A stretch of 64,000 nt of DNA from Bog-473 sp963804055 (GTDB lineage: Bacteria; Actinomycetota; Acidimicrobiia; Acidimicrobiales; RAAP-2). Location of the stretch: contig CAWDOU010000011.1 of assembly GCA_963804055.1 (NCBI GenBank), positions 248,001 to 312,000 of the forward strand, read 5' to 3'. Positions 16,637 to 25,051 of the stretch are shown in pieces; position 1 is the stretch's first letter, and every line of letters begins with the position of its first letter. A program made the position numbers and the translations under genes. The notes under the pieces were generated by a model. That model was given only the letters and a program-made list of their open reading frames with translations. It made no database searches and was not told where the DNA came from.

Positions 16637-17059
16637 ATGGTTGCCAACGGCCCACTGCTGCGCCTCCTGCCGCGCCTGGACGACGACGTCCGCTTCTTCT
16701 GGACCTCCGGCGAGGACGGCGTCCTCCGCTTCCTGCGCTGCGACGACTGCGGGTTCTACATCCACCCACCGGGCCCGGTCTGCCCCCGCTGTCTCTCGCG
16801 CAACGTGGCGCCGCAGGCGGTCAGCGGCCTGGCCCACGTGGAGACGTTCACGGTCAACCACCAGCAGTGGATCCCGGGCAGCGATCCCTACATCATCGCC
16901 TGGGTGTCGATCGACGAGCAGCCGGACGTGCGCCTGACCACCAACCTGGTCGATGTGGAGCCCGACGACGTGCGCATCGGCATGCCGGTGCGGGTGCTCT
17001 TCGAACACGTCGACGACGTCTGGCTCCCGCTCTTCACGCCGGTGGAGATGGCGTCGTGA
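16637..17059 (+). CDS. DUF35 OB-fold protein with zinc ribbon
   Basis: This 140-residue protein has a rubredoxin-like zinc ribbon, C-x2-C-x10-C-x2-C at residues 35-52, followed by an OB-fold with VETFTVNHQQWIPG and GMPVRVLFEH. DUF35 proteins partner with thiolase-like enzymes, and in actinobacterial steroid degradation a DUF35 domain binds the Ltp2-type retro-aldolase. The 4-bp overlap with the thiolase-like gene at 17056 supports a two-protein complex. Confidence 0.9.
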   Translation: MVANGPLLRLLPRLDDDVRFFWTSGEDGVLRFLRCDDCGFYIHPPGPVCPRCLSRNVAPQAVSGLAHVETFTVNHQQWIPGSDPYIIAWVSIDEQPDVRLTTNLVDVEPDDVRIGMPVRVLFEHVDDVWLPLFTPVEMAS

Positions 17060-18288
17060 GCCCACGCCCGCCGGAAGAGCCGCTGGAGCGGCGAGCCATC
17101 ATTTCGGGGATCGGGCAATCCGACGTGGGTCGCCGCCTGGGACGTTCCGACCTCGATCTGACGGTGGAGGCGGCGCTGGCGGCCATCGCCGACGCGGGAC
17201 TGACCCGCGACGACATCGACGGCCTTTCCACCTACCCGGGCATGGGTGCCGGAACCCCCGGTTTCGGCGGCCCGCCATCCCCGGAGGTGCAGGACGCGCT
17301 GGGCCTGTCGCTCAACTGGCACGACGGCGGCGGCGAGGGCCCGGCGCAGATGCGCGCCGTCATGGCGGCATCGTTGGCCGTGGCAGCCGGCCTGGCCAAG
17401 CACGTGCTCGTCTACCGCACCGTCACCGAGGGCTCGGCGCAGGGAACGGGTGGCCGTCAGCCGATGGGCGGGACCGGCAGCAGCGGATCCGTGCCGCGCT
17501 TCGGCAGCTTCATGCAGTGGTCGCTCCCCTACGGCGCCGTGTCGGCCGCCAACTGGATCGCCATGGTCGGCCAACGCCGCGTGCACGAGTTCGGCCTGAC
17601 GCGCGAGCAGCTGGGCCAGATCGCCATCAACGGCCGGCGGAACGCCGCCCTCAACCCCAAGGCCGTCTACAGGGACCCGATGTCGATGGACGACTACCTG
17701 GCGGCACGCATCATCACCACGCCGCTGTGCCTGTTCGACTGTGACGCGCCGTGCGACGGCTCGACCGCGGTCATCGTCTCGCACCGCGACATGGCGGACG
17801 ACCTCGACCATCCCGCCGTCAACATCAATGCACTCGGCACGGCGCTGCGTGGCCGGCCGAGCTGGGACCAATTCGACGACATGACGACGATGGCGGCGCG
17901 CGACGCGGCGGCCTCCATGTGGGAGCGCACCGACCTGACGCCGGCCGACGTGGACACGGCGCAGCTCTACGACGGCTTCAGCGTGCTGACCATCGTCTGG
18001 CTCGAGGCCATGGGCTTCTGCGGCCGCGGCGAGAGCGGGCCGTTCATTGAGGGCGGCGCCAACATCGCCCGCGACGGGCTGCTGCCCCTCAACACGGCGG
18101 GGGGCCAGCTCTCGGGCGGGCGCCTCCACGGGTTCTCGCTGATCCACGAGGCCTGCGTGCAGCTGCGGGGCGAAGGGGGCGAGCGCCAGGTCGTCCGGCC
18201 GGGCGGCCGGGACCCCGAGGTCGCCGCGGTGGCCAACGGTGGCGGCCCGATCGCCGGGACCATGCTGCTCACCCGGGGCATCCGCTGA
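17056..18288 (+). CDS. Thiolase-like protein, probable Ltp2-type retro-aldolase
   Basis: This 410-residue protein belongs to the SCP2/lipid-transfer thiolase family. The segment that normally holds the nucleophilic Cys reads NWHDGGGEGPAQM, with no Cys, and the usual HDCF motif is QLYDGFSV with a Tyr. Known Ltp2 retro-aldolases, which cleave a side-chain C-C bond of steroid CoA-thioesters, lack the Cys and use tyrosines. Retro-aldol cleavage is therefore more likely than thiolysis, as the DUF35 partner also suggests; this is an inference. GGRLHGFSLIHE near the end is typical of the family. Confidence 0.85.
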   Translation: MSPRPPEEPLERRAIISGIGQSDVGRRLGRSDLDLTVEAALAAIADAGLTRDDIDGLSTYPGMGAGTPGFGGPPSPEVQDALGLSLNWHDGGGEGPAQMRAVMAASLAVAAGLAKHVLVYRTVTEGSAQGTGGRQPMGGTGSSGSVPRFGSFMQWSLPYGAVSAANWIAMVGQRRVHEFGLTREQLGQIAINGRRNAALNPKAVYRDPMSMDDYLAARIITTPLCLFDCDAPCDGSTAVIVSHRDMADDLDHPAVNINALGTALRGRPSWDQFDDMTTMAARDAAASMWERTDLTPADVDTAQLYDGFSVLTIVWLEAMGFCGRGESGPFIEGGANIARDGLLPLNTAGGQLSGGRLHGFSLIHEACVQLRGEGGERQVVRPGGRDPEVAAVANGGGPIAGTMLLTRGIR

Positions 18289-18347
18289 CCGCAGGGCACT
18301 GACCGGCCCTGAGCTGGGACGACGGCTGCAACTCTGAACTCTCGACT

Positions 18348-18417
18348 CTCAACCTGAAGTTGAGGATGAAGGGATCCTTTCGCTTCCGCCAAGCCTCACG
18401 TTGTAGTGGAGGTTGAG
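18348..18417. terminator. Possible terminator with mutually exclusive hairpins
   Basis: In the 132 bp between the convergent thiolase-like and GMC genes, CTCAAC-ctgaa-GTTGAG (18348-18364) forms a local hairpin. The same left arm, CTCAACCT, can instead pair with AGGTTGAG at 18410-18417. There is no T-run, so factor-independent termination is uncertain. Confidence 0.35.
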
Positions 18418-18420
18418 GGT

Positions 18421-20097
18421 TCAGCGCGGTGGGACCGGCTCAGGAGCCGTCCCGGCCAGGTGGTGCGCGGCCCGCGACGCCAGGGCGACGAGGGTCAACG
18501 TGGGCCCGTAGCCGCTGGACGTCACGAAGACCGAGGAGTCCGCCACCACGACGTTGTCGAGGGCGTGCACCCTGCCCCAGCGGTCCACCACCGAGGTGTC
18601 GGGGTTGTCCCCCATCCGGACGGTCCCCATGACGTGGCGGCTCTCGGGAATCGGGGTCGCGCCCACCCCGTGGTACGAGACGCCGGGCGAGGAGGTGTGG
18701 ATGACCCATTCGGCCCCCATCTCCTCCAACACCGACTGCAGGATCTTGCCGTGGTACTTCGAGGCCGCCAGCTCGTGGTGCCCGGGCTGGTAGGTCACCC
18801 GGGCCACGGGGAAGCCGCGGGCATCGCGGATGGACGGGCTGAGGTCGACGGTGTTGGTGGCGTAGGGCAGGTCCTCCCCCTGCATGATGAAGGCCCACAT
18901 GCGCTCGCGCAGGTTCGACTCGCGCATGACCTGGGCGTGGTGGCGCCCCCAGGGCGAGTGGCGCGCCTCCATGATGGGCAGGCCTCCCCCGCTGTGCTCC
19001 ACCAGCCCACCGCGGAACCACGGGAGCCCGGCGCCGGCGGCCGCCTGGCGCGAGCGGTCGTCCTGCACCATGGCGTCGTCGTGCACGTGGGTGACCGCCC
19101 TCCCCTTGTGCGGGTGCAGTCGCATGGTCGGGAAGTGGCCGACGACGATGGTCTGGAAGTGCACCATCAGGTACTTGCCCAGCGCCGGGTGGTCCAGCCC
19201 CGACAGCAGGAGCAGGCGCGGCGTCTCGATGGCGCCCCCCGCCACGATCACCAGCTCGGCGTCACGCCGGCGGGTCACGCCATCCCGATCGACGAACTCG
19301 ACGCCGGTGGCCCGTCGGCCCTCGGTGATGATCCGGCTCACGTAGGTCTCGGCCATCAGCTCCGCCCGCCCGGTGGCCATGGCCTTGGTCAGCAGCGCCA
19401 CGGGGTCGCCCTTGGCGTGGATCGGACAGCCGAAGAACGCGCAGAAGCCGCAGTTGTTGCAGGCGGGGCGGCCGTCGTAGGCGATGCTGTTCGCCGCCGT
19501 GGGCGCCTCGTAGGGGTGCAGTCCGACCTTCTCGGCGGCGGCCGACGACAGCACGGCGCCGTACATGGGCGCCCCGGGCGGCATCGGGTAGGGACCGGAA
19601 CGCCAGGCAGCAAAGGGGTTGGCTCCCTCCCGCCCCGACACCCCGATGGCCCGCTCGACCTCCGCGTAGTACGGCTCGAGCTCCCCGTAGTCGAGGGGCC
19701 AGTCGTCGACCGCGGCACCCTCCTGGGGCCCGTAGGCCGAGAAGAGGCCGAAGTCCTCCTCGCGGAAGCGCGGCACCTTGCCGTCGGCGTGCGTCCCACC
19801 CCCGCCCACCGTCGTCGGGATGGAGTTCACCTCGCCGACGTGCGTGTGCTCACCCTCCTGCGCCGAGCGACGGAACGCCCGCGGCTCCACGAGCGGGTCG
19901 GGCCCGAGGAAGTAGCGCGACACGAACTTGATCTCGTCGTTGGAGTAGTCCCCGGCCGGCCGGGTCAGGTCGTCGGGGTCGAGCAGGTGGTTGCGCCCCT
20001 TCTCCATGATGACGACGGACCAGCCGGCCCGCGTCAACACCTCTGCCGCCGTCGCGCCGCCGGGGCCCGATCCGATGATGATGGCGCTCGGGCTCAC
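18421..20097 (-). CDS. GMC-family FAD oxidoreductase, large subunit
   Basis: This 558-residue flavoprotein has the FAD-binding GSGPGGATAAEVL at about 9-21 and HVMGTVRMG near the C terminus with the catalytic His region. A four-cysteine cluster, C-x2-C-x2-C-x4-C at residues 213-224, matches the iron-sulfur-binding region of the catalytic subunit of membrane-type sugar dehydrogenases. Where many members have NPTLT, this reads GPTLT, so the usual Asn is missing. It overlaps the small-subunit gene by 4 bp. The substrate may be a sugar, alcohol or sterol. Confidence 0.88.
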   Translation of the reverse strand: MSPSAIIIGSGPGGATAAEVLTRAGWSVVIMEKGRNHLLDPDDLTRPAGDYSNDEIKFVSRYFLGPDPLVEPRAFRRSAQEGEHTHVGEVNSIPTTVGGGGTHADGKVPRFREEDFGLFSAYGPQEGAAVDDWPLDYGELEPYYAEVERAIGVSGREGANPFAAWRSGPYPMPPGAPMYGAVLSSAAAEKVGLHPYEAPTAANSIAYDGRPACNNCGFCAFFGCPIHAKGDPVALLTKAMATGRAELMAETYVSRIITEGRRATGVEFVDRDGVTRRRDAELVIVAGGAIETPRLLLLSGLDHPALGKYLMVHFQTIVVGHFPTMRLHPHKGRAVTHVHDDAMVQDDRSRQAAAGAGLPWFRGGLVEHSGGGLPIMEARHSPWGRHHAQVMRESNLRERMWAFIMQGEDLPYATNTVDLSPSIRDARGFPVARVTYQPGHHELAASKYHGKILQSVLEEMGAEWVIHTSSPGVSYHGVGATPIPESRHVMGTVRMGDNPDTSVVDRWGRVHALDNVVVADSSVFVTSSGYGPTLTLVALASRAAHHLAGTAPEPVPPR

Positions 20098-20657
20098 GGC
20101 TGCGACACCTCGGCGTCGCTGTAGCCGCGCGGCTGCACATCGCCCTCGTAGTCGATGTAGTCCCAGCCGACCGTGTCACGGTTCCCCCCGTACTCGGGTG
20201 CGCCGTACATCCCCTCGCAGCAGTGCTGCCAGAGCAACTCGCAGAACGCCTCGTCGTCACGCAGGCGGCGGCGCTGCTCCCGGCCGTCCACTTCGGTGAA
20301 GTCCCCGCCCAACGCGGCCAGGCCCTCGCGGTAGAGCTGCTGCAGCCCGACGACGGGGCCGTTGAACTCCCGCTCCGGCCGTCCCTGGGAGCCCTCGAGC
20401 CGCATGCGCCATGCCAGCTCGTCCAAAGGGGACAGGCGGTGGAACGTGGCGAAGCCGGCCACGCCTCCCTTGCGCCCCGAGCTCGGGCCGCCGGCCCAGA
20501 TGCGGGGCGGGTCGAAGGTGAACGCTCCCAGGAAACCGTCGATGTAGTCGGCCACGCCGGCCTCCTCCGCTCCCGGCGTGCCCTCTCCGGAGGGCAGCAT
20601 CTGCGCGCAGGCGGCCCGCAGGGTGGCGTATTCGTGCTCATTCAGCCAGACGGGCAT
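20094..20657 (-). CDS. Gluconate 2-dehydrogenase subunit 3-like protein
   Basis: This 187-residue protein resembles the small subunit of FAD-dependent gluconate/glucose dehydrogenases, with LNEHEYATLRAACAQMLP at the N terminus and a C-terminal region with many charged residues and CEGMYGAPEYGGN. Characterised small subunits often carry a Tat signal, but none is visible here. The ATG at 20657 has TACGTT six bases upstream, consistent with a leaderless mRNA. The GMC large subunit follows with a 4-bp overlap; no cytochrome subunit is present. Confidence 0.82.
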   Translation of the reverse strand: MPVWLNEHEYATLRAACAQMLPSGEGTPGAEEAGVADYIDGFLGAFTFDPPRIWAGGPSSGRKGGVAGFATFHRLSPLDELAWRMRLEGSQGRPEREFNGPVVGLQQLYREGLAALGGDFTEVDGREQRRRLRDDEAFCELLWQHCCEGMYGAPEYGGNRDTVGWDYIDYEGDVQPRGYSDAEVSQP

Positions 20658-20690
20658 CGGGCAAACGTAGCGTGGCGGCGACCCAATTGC

Positions 20691-20704
20691 TGACACCGCT
20701 GTCA
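20691..20704. promoter_or_regulatory. TGACAC-CG-CTGTCA operator (one mismatch)
   Basis: This near-perfect copy of the recurring palindrome lies 33 bp upstream of the GMC small-subunit start and just upstream of its TACGTT -10 box at 20664-20669, in the -35 position. Confidence 0.65.
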
Positions 20705-20741
20705 GGTTGGGGCGTGACCCGGACGGGCCCGGCGCGGACCG

Positions 20742-21863
20742 TCAGGCCGGGTCCGGGGCCTCCGCTGCCGTGTCGGCCCCCGGTCCGGTATCGGTGGCGG
20801 GCGCCGCCTCGTGCGGGTGCACCGCACCGACCCGGTGGGCGAACCAGAGCAGGGCCCGCTCGCCCTCGTCGAGCACCTCGTAGACCAGGTTGCCCGTCTC
20901 GCTCGCCCCGAGGTCGACGAGCCGGCACCAGTTGGTCATGAACCGATAGCCGGGCCCCCGGTACTGGCGCCCGACGACCCGCAGCGGCATGACGGGCAAG
21001 CGCAGGGCCCAGGACACGAGGCCGCCGGCGATCTCGGGGAAGGCTGCCCGGTGCCGTCTCACGTCGTCGTACTGACCCGTGACGACGTCGACCATGTTCT
21101 CGAGTGCGGTCGAGCCCGGATCGAAGTAGTGCGAGTGTGACGCGACCGGCGGATGCTCCGGCGCGTTCGTGCTCATGCGGGTCCCGCCGAATTCCGGCGA
21201 CGTCGGCGACGCCCCGAAGATGCCGAGCTCGGAGATGGCGTCCCCGGGGGCCTGCTCGGAGTAGAAGTGCGACTGCTCCAGATGGAGCTGCCGCAACTCG
21301 TCGACGGTCATGCCCGGGCTACCCGCCACGACGACGTCCGTGACCTGGAGCCCCGCGTCAGCCAGGGCGGCGCCGAGGACGATCGACCCGAAGCTGTGCG
21401 CGATCACCGTCAAGGACTGCCCGGGCTCGAGCGACAGCGTCGCGATGAATTCGGTGAGGTCGTACGCGGCTGTCGCCAGGTCGTCGTTGCACTCGATGGA
21501 GCCGGCGGCCGCGGCGAGTATGTCGACCGGGTTGTCGTAGCCCTTCCACAAGACCACGGCCGTCGCCGTGCTCGCCTCGAAGAGATTGATGGCGTCGGGG
21601 ATCCAGTCGTGGCAGAGATTCGTCCCGTCACCCACGCCGGGGACGACGACGGCCACGTGTTCGGCGGTGTCCAGGTCGCCGAAGAGGACGGCATAGTGCT
21701 GCAGCTGGGGCCGGTAGACGAGGATGTCGCCGCCCGAGGACAGGAGCGTTTCGAGCAGCGTGATCCGCTCCTCGTCACCATCGACGGTGGCGCCGGCGAG
21801 ATCCATCTTGGCCGCGGCGAGGTTGCTGGTGGCCCGACGCGACAGCAACTCCTTTCCGCGCAT
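20742..21863 (-). CDS. Alpha/beta hydrolase of the DUF1023 type
   Basis: This 373-residue protein has VVVPGVGDGTN, followed by VVLWKGYDNP and the nucleophile elbow IAHSFGSIVLG, which is the usual pattern of actinobacterial DUF1023 hydrolases. The elbow begins with Ala instead of Gly. A His-rich segment (SHSHYFDPGS) later in the chain could supply the catalytic His. No signal peptide is present, and the last 20 residues are low-complexity Ala/Pro/Asp. The substrate is unknown. Confidence 0.8.
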   Translation of the reverse strand: MRGKELLSRRATSNLAAAKMDLAGATVDGDEERITLLETLLSSGGDILVYRPQLQHYAVLFGDLDTAEHVAVVVPGVGDGTNLCHDWIPDAINLFEASTATAVVLWKGYDNPVDILAAAAGSIECNDDLATAAYDLTEFIATLSLEPGQSLTVIAHSFGSIVLGAALADAGLQVTDVVVAGSPGMTVDELRQLHLEQSHFYSEQAPGDAISELGIFGASPTSPEFGGTRMSTNAPEHPPVASHSHYFDPGSTALENMVDVVTGQYDDVRRHRAAFPEIAGGLVSWALRLPVMPLRVVGRQYRGPGYRFMTNWCRLVDLGASETGNLVYEVLDEGERALLWFAHRVGAVHPHEAAPATDTGPGADTAAEAPDPA

Positions 21864-21920
21864 GGAACAGATTACGTCGCACCCACGCCCACCAGGGGCA
21901 TCTCGCTAGCCTTGACCTCC

Positions 21921-22793
21921 ATGGGTGAGGCGCTGGCCATCCTGGCGGCCGTGCTGTTCGCGCTCGGCACGGTCCTGCAACAGAGGGGCACGCTCTCGAC
22001 CAGCGCGGCGGGAGACGACCCGCGTTTCCTCCTGCAGATTCTGCACCGGCCGGTCTGGCTGGCCGGCACCGTGCTCCAATCCAGTGGCTGGGTCGTGCAG
22101 GCGGCCGCGCTGGATCGAGGCTCTCTGGTGGTCGTCCAGTCGCTCACCGCGCTCAGCCTCGTCCTGGCCCTTCCCCTCGGCGCGCTGTTGACCGGTCAGC
22201 GCATCGGCCGGCGAGAGGTGGCCGGAGCCACGCTGACGGTGGTCGGGATCATCTTCTTCATTGCGGCCGGACAGCCCCAAGGAGGCACGGCCCATCCGAG
22301 CGCCTCGGCGTGGTGGTCGGCCTGCCTCGTGACCGCCCTACTGGTCCTCGTCCTCTTCCTGGCGGGGAGGCACCGCAGCGGCGCGACCAAGGCACTCGTC
22401 TTCGGCGCCGCGGCTGGCCTGGGCTACGGCCTGCAGGCAGCCGTGACGAAGACGTTCGTCACCCAGATCGGCGGAGGTGTGGTCACGCTGCTGACCGGTT
22501 GGACGGTTTACGTGCTGATCCTTTCGGCCCTCAGCGGGTTCGCCCTGCAACAGTCCGCGCTCAAGACGGGCGTCCTGGCCCCAGCCATGGCGTCGAGCAA
22601 CTCCGTCACGCTGTTCTCCAGTGTGATCCTGGGTATCACCGTCTACGGCGAGAGCCTGGCGAGCACGGGTGCGGCACACGCCGGCTCCACGCTCGTCGGG
22701 CTGGTCGTGGCGGTCATCGGCATCGCCCTCCTGGCGGGCTCCGCGGAGCCGGTCAGCGCCGCCGGACCGCCCAAGCCGTCACTGGCGAACTGA
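21921..22793 (+). CDS. DMT/EamA-like membrane transporter
   Basis: This 290-residue protein has around nine or ten hydrophobic segments, starting with AILAAVLFALGTVLQQ, and two related halves as in the drug/metabolite transporter superfamily. Transported compounds cannot be read from the sequence. The ATG at 21921 has TAGCCT eight bases upstream, which suggests a leaderless mRNA. It converges on the DinB gene with a 15-bp overlap of the 3' ends. Confidence 0.85.
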   Translation: MGEALAILAAVLFALGTVLQQRGTLSTSAAGDDPRFLLQILHRPVWLAGTVLQSSGWVVQAAALDRGSLVVVQSLTALSLVLALPLGALLTGQRIGRREVAGATLTVVGIIFFIAAGQPQGGTAHPSASAWWSACLVTALLVLVLFLAGRHRSGATKALVFGAAAGLGYGLQAAVTKTFVTQIGGGVVTLLTGWTVYVLILSALSGFALQQSALKTGVLAPAMASSNSVTLFSSVILGITVYGESLASTGAAHAGSTLVGLVVAVIGIALLAGSAEPVSAAGPPKPSLAN

Positions 22794-23288
22794 CGGCGTC
22801 TCGGCCGAGCCACCGGCGTCGAAGAGCTGCACCGTCAGCCGGAGGTGGCCCATGTGCTCGCGGGCATGCCCCAGGTTCCCGATCAGCCACGTCATCCCCG
22901 ATCGACGGTCGTCGCCGGGCAGCGTCGGCAACGTGAGAGCAGCCGCGGCCCGGTCGTCGGTCAACGCAGGCTCCAGGTCGTCGAGCAGTGCATCGGCGGC
23001 GGCTATCTGCGCAACGACGTCGGACCCTCGCTGGTCGCCCCGCCGGAACTCCGCGTCCCGGTCGCGCGCCGCGGGAACTCCGGCGACCGCCCGCAGCGTC
23101 TCCGCCTCGGAACCGAGGGTGTGGGTGATGATCGTCGCCACCGAGTTCGCCCCCGCGCACGGCACCCAATTCAGCGACGCCTCACTGCGGTGCACGACCT
23201 CTCGTCGGAGCTCGTCGTGCAGGTGTCGGAACTGCTCGAGCACGACCGATATCGCCGCTCCCTGATCCGGATCCCCGTGCGGTGGCAT
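22779..23288 (-). CDS. DinB-family protein
   Basis: This 169-residue four-helix-bundle protein has EQFRHLHDELRREVVHRS at the N terminus, IITHTLGSEAETLRAV in the middle and NLGHAREHMGHLRLT near the end, placing His residues as in the metal-binding site of DinB/YfiT proteins. These are thiol-dependent transferases or metal-binding proteins of unclear role. It may use mycothiol, as many actinobacterial relatives do. Confidence 0.82.
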   Translation of the reverse strand: MPPHGDPDQGAAISVVLEQFRHLHDELRREVVHRSEASLNWVPCAGANSVATIITHTLGSEAETLRAVAGVPAARDRDAEFRRGDQRGSDVVAQIAAADALLDDLEPALTDDRAAAALTLPTLPGDDRRSGMTWLIGNLGHAREHMGHLRLTVQLFDAGGSAETPSVRQ

Positions 23289-23330
23289 GGCTCAATCAAA
23301 CCAGGCGTTCGTCGCCCGACGTGGTCCGCC

Positions 23331-24473
23331 TCAGCGCGGCAAGCCGAGTATCCGGCCGGCGATGATGTCGCGCTGCACCTGCGACGTCCCGCCCGCGATG
23401 CTCGCGGCCTTGCTCCAGAGCCACTGTCGCGCCCAGGGGCCCGCCTCGGCGGAAGACCCGTCTCGTCCGGTCACGAGCAGCCCGGCCTCCGACAGCCCCT
23501 GTGTCATGGTCGTCCACATGAGCTTGACCCAGCTCGACTCGGGCCCGGGCTCCTCGCCGCGCCCGAGCCGCGTGAGCGTCCGCAGGTTGTGCAACCGGAG
23601 CACGTGCAGGTCGATGGCCGACTGTGCCAGCGCGTCGGCCACGAGCGGATCGTCCAGTCTGCCGTTGCCGCGCGCCTCCTCGTACAGGCGGGCCAGGTAC
23701 GCCTCGTGCACAACCTGCTCCTTGAACGGGAAGTTCGTGCCGCGTTCGTGGGCCAGCGTGGATCCCGCCACGGACCACCCCTGCCCCTCGACGCCGACCA
23801 CGTGCTCCGATGGCACGAAGACATCGGTCAGGAAGACCTCGTTGAACTCCGCGTCGCCCGTCATCTGCACGAGCGGACGCACGTCCACGCCCGGGTCGGA
23901 CATGTCGACGATCAACGCGGTGATCCCCTGCTGGGGCCGCGGCGAGTCGGCATCGGTCCGGGCCAGACAGAGGCCCCACGAGGCGAACTGGGCGTAGGAC
24001 GTCCAGACCTTGCGGCCCGTGACCTCGAAACCCCCGTCCACCGGCGTCGCCCGCGTGGTCAGCGACGCCAGGTCGCTCCCTGCGTCGGGCTCGCTGAAGA
24101 GCTGACACCAGATCTCCTCGGCCGAGAGGATGGCCGGCATGTACCGCAGCCGCTGGTCCTCGGTGCCGTGGGCCAGCAGCGTGGGGCCGACCAGGTTGAT
24201 GCCCACCCGGTTGACCGGCTGGGGAGCCTGGGCCCGGGCGTACTCGCTCTGGTACAGCGCGACCTGCACGGGTGTGGCGCTACGCCCGCCGTACGAGCTC
24301 GGCCAGTGCACGCCCACCCAGCGGTCGGCGGCCAGCGTGGCCTGCCACTCGCGGCCCCAGGCGACCTCGTCGGCCAGGTCCGCGAAGGCGGGCGGGCGCC
24401 GCAGGTGCCCGCCCAGCCAGGCCCGGAACGAGGCCGCGAACTCCTGGTCCTCCTCTTTCAGCGCCAGATCCAC
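23331..24473 (-). CDS. Acyl-CoA dehydrogenase
   Basis: This 380-residue FAD enzyme carries the acyl-CoA dehydrogenase signatures CQLFSEPDAGSDLASL, GRKVWTSYAQFA and the C-terminal AGGTSQVQRDIIAGRILG. It is closest in this window to the frameshifted gene at 28547. The GTG at 24473 has GGAGGGA upstream, and a copy of the TGACAC palindrome (24492-24505) lies 18 bp away with TAACGT just beyond it. It would introduce an alpha-beta double bond in an acyl-CoA; chain type is unknown. Confidence 0.92.
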   Translation of the reverse strand: MDLALKEEDQEFAASFRAWLGGHLRRPPAFADLADEVAWGREWQATLAADRWVGVHWPSSYGGRSATPVQVALYQSEYARAQAPQPVNRVGINLVGPTLLAHGTEDQRLRYMPAILSAEEIWCQLFSEPDAGSDLASLTTRATPVDGGFEVTGRKVWTSYAQFASWGLCLARTDADSPRPQQGITALIVDMSDPGVDVRPLVQMTGDAEFNEVFLTDVFVPSEHVVGVEGQGWSVAGSTLAHERGTNFPFKEQVVHEAYLARLYEEARGNGRLDDPLVADALAQSAIDLHVLRLHNLRTLTRLGRGEEPGPESSWVKLMWTTMTQGLSEAGLLVTGRDGSSAEAGPWARQWLWSKAASIAGGTSQVQRDIIAGRILGLPR

Positions 24474-24491
24474 GCCGGCTCCCTCCAGACC

Positions 24492-24505
24492 CCTGACATC
24501 GGCGT
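24492..24505. promoter_or_regulatory. TGACAT-CG-GCGTCA operator (two mismatches)
   Basis: Each arm of this copy has one mismatch and the pattern stays symmetric in spacing. It lies directly downstream of the TAACGT -10 candidate and upstream of the acyl-CoA dehydrogenase start at 24473. Confidence 0.55.
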
Positions 24506-24659
24506 CACGTTACCGGGACCCCGGCGCTCTGCCCGAATACGACGGGCTGCGCCGTGCTGCGGGCCTGCGGGCGGCCGACCACTCCCGACGTGCCGTCTTG
24601 TGGACAAAGGACCATCTTCTCTACCGGGGGCGTCACGCAACGTTTACCTTTGACCCACC

Positions 24660-24872
24660 ATGCCGCCATACGAGGAGAGCGGCCCTCACGGCGTCCTGCC
24701 ACCCGATGGGAGCGGCACGTGGCACATGGTCGAGTCGCCGCTCGATCCTCGCTCGGTCTGCGGGAACCTCGTGCTCTACGGCGCTCGCCTGCGACCGTGG
24801 AAGGACGTCCCGCACGAGGACCGCTGTGATTCTTGTCTGGGACGGGCCGGCGACGCCTCCCGGCTCCCGTAG
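24660..24872 (+). CDS. Small cysteine-containing protein, unknown family
   Basis: This 70-residue reading frame fills the space between the acyl-CoA dehydrogenase and the acyl-CoA synthetase. It contains GTWHMVESPLD, RSVCGNLVLYG and DRCDSCLG, so three cysteines and one His are placed as in a small zinc-binding protein. TACCTT nine bases before the ATG would give a leaderless mRNA. I do not recognise the family; the alternative is that it is a chance reading frame in GC-rich DNA. Confidence 0.5.
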   Translation: MPPYEESGPHGVLPPDGSGTWHMVESPLDPRSVCGNLVLYGARLRPWKDVPHEDRCDSCLGRAGDASRLP

Positions 24873-25051
24873 CTCGGGCGGATCCGGTGGTGAGCAGGCG
24901 GCGGTGCCACTCCGGGTCCTCTTCATTGACGAATCTGACGGCCGGATCTGACGGCCGGCCCGAGGAGCGCTGAACGACCACGCGCAGCTCCTCTTCGGCC
25001 GAATGGGGGGGTTGAAGGCGCCGTTGCCGGACCCGGGTATGGTGCCCTGCC

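Noticed and set aside
20165..20180. A GTGTCACGG string inside the GMC small-subunit gene resembling the operator
   Set aside because: It lies within a coding region, has only one full arm, and no promoter is near.
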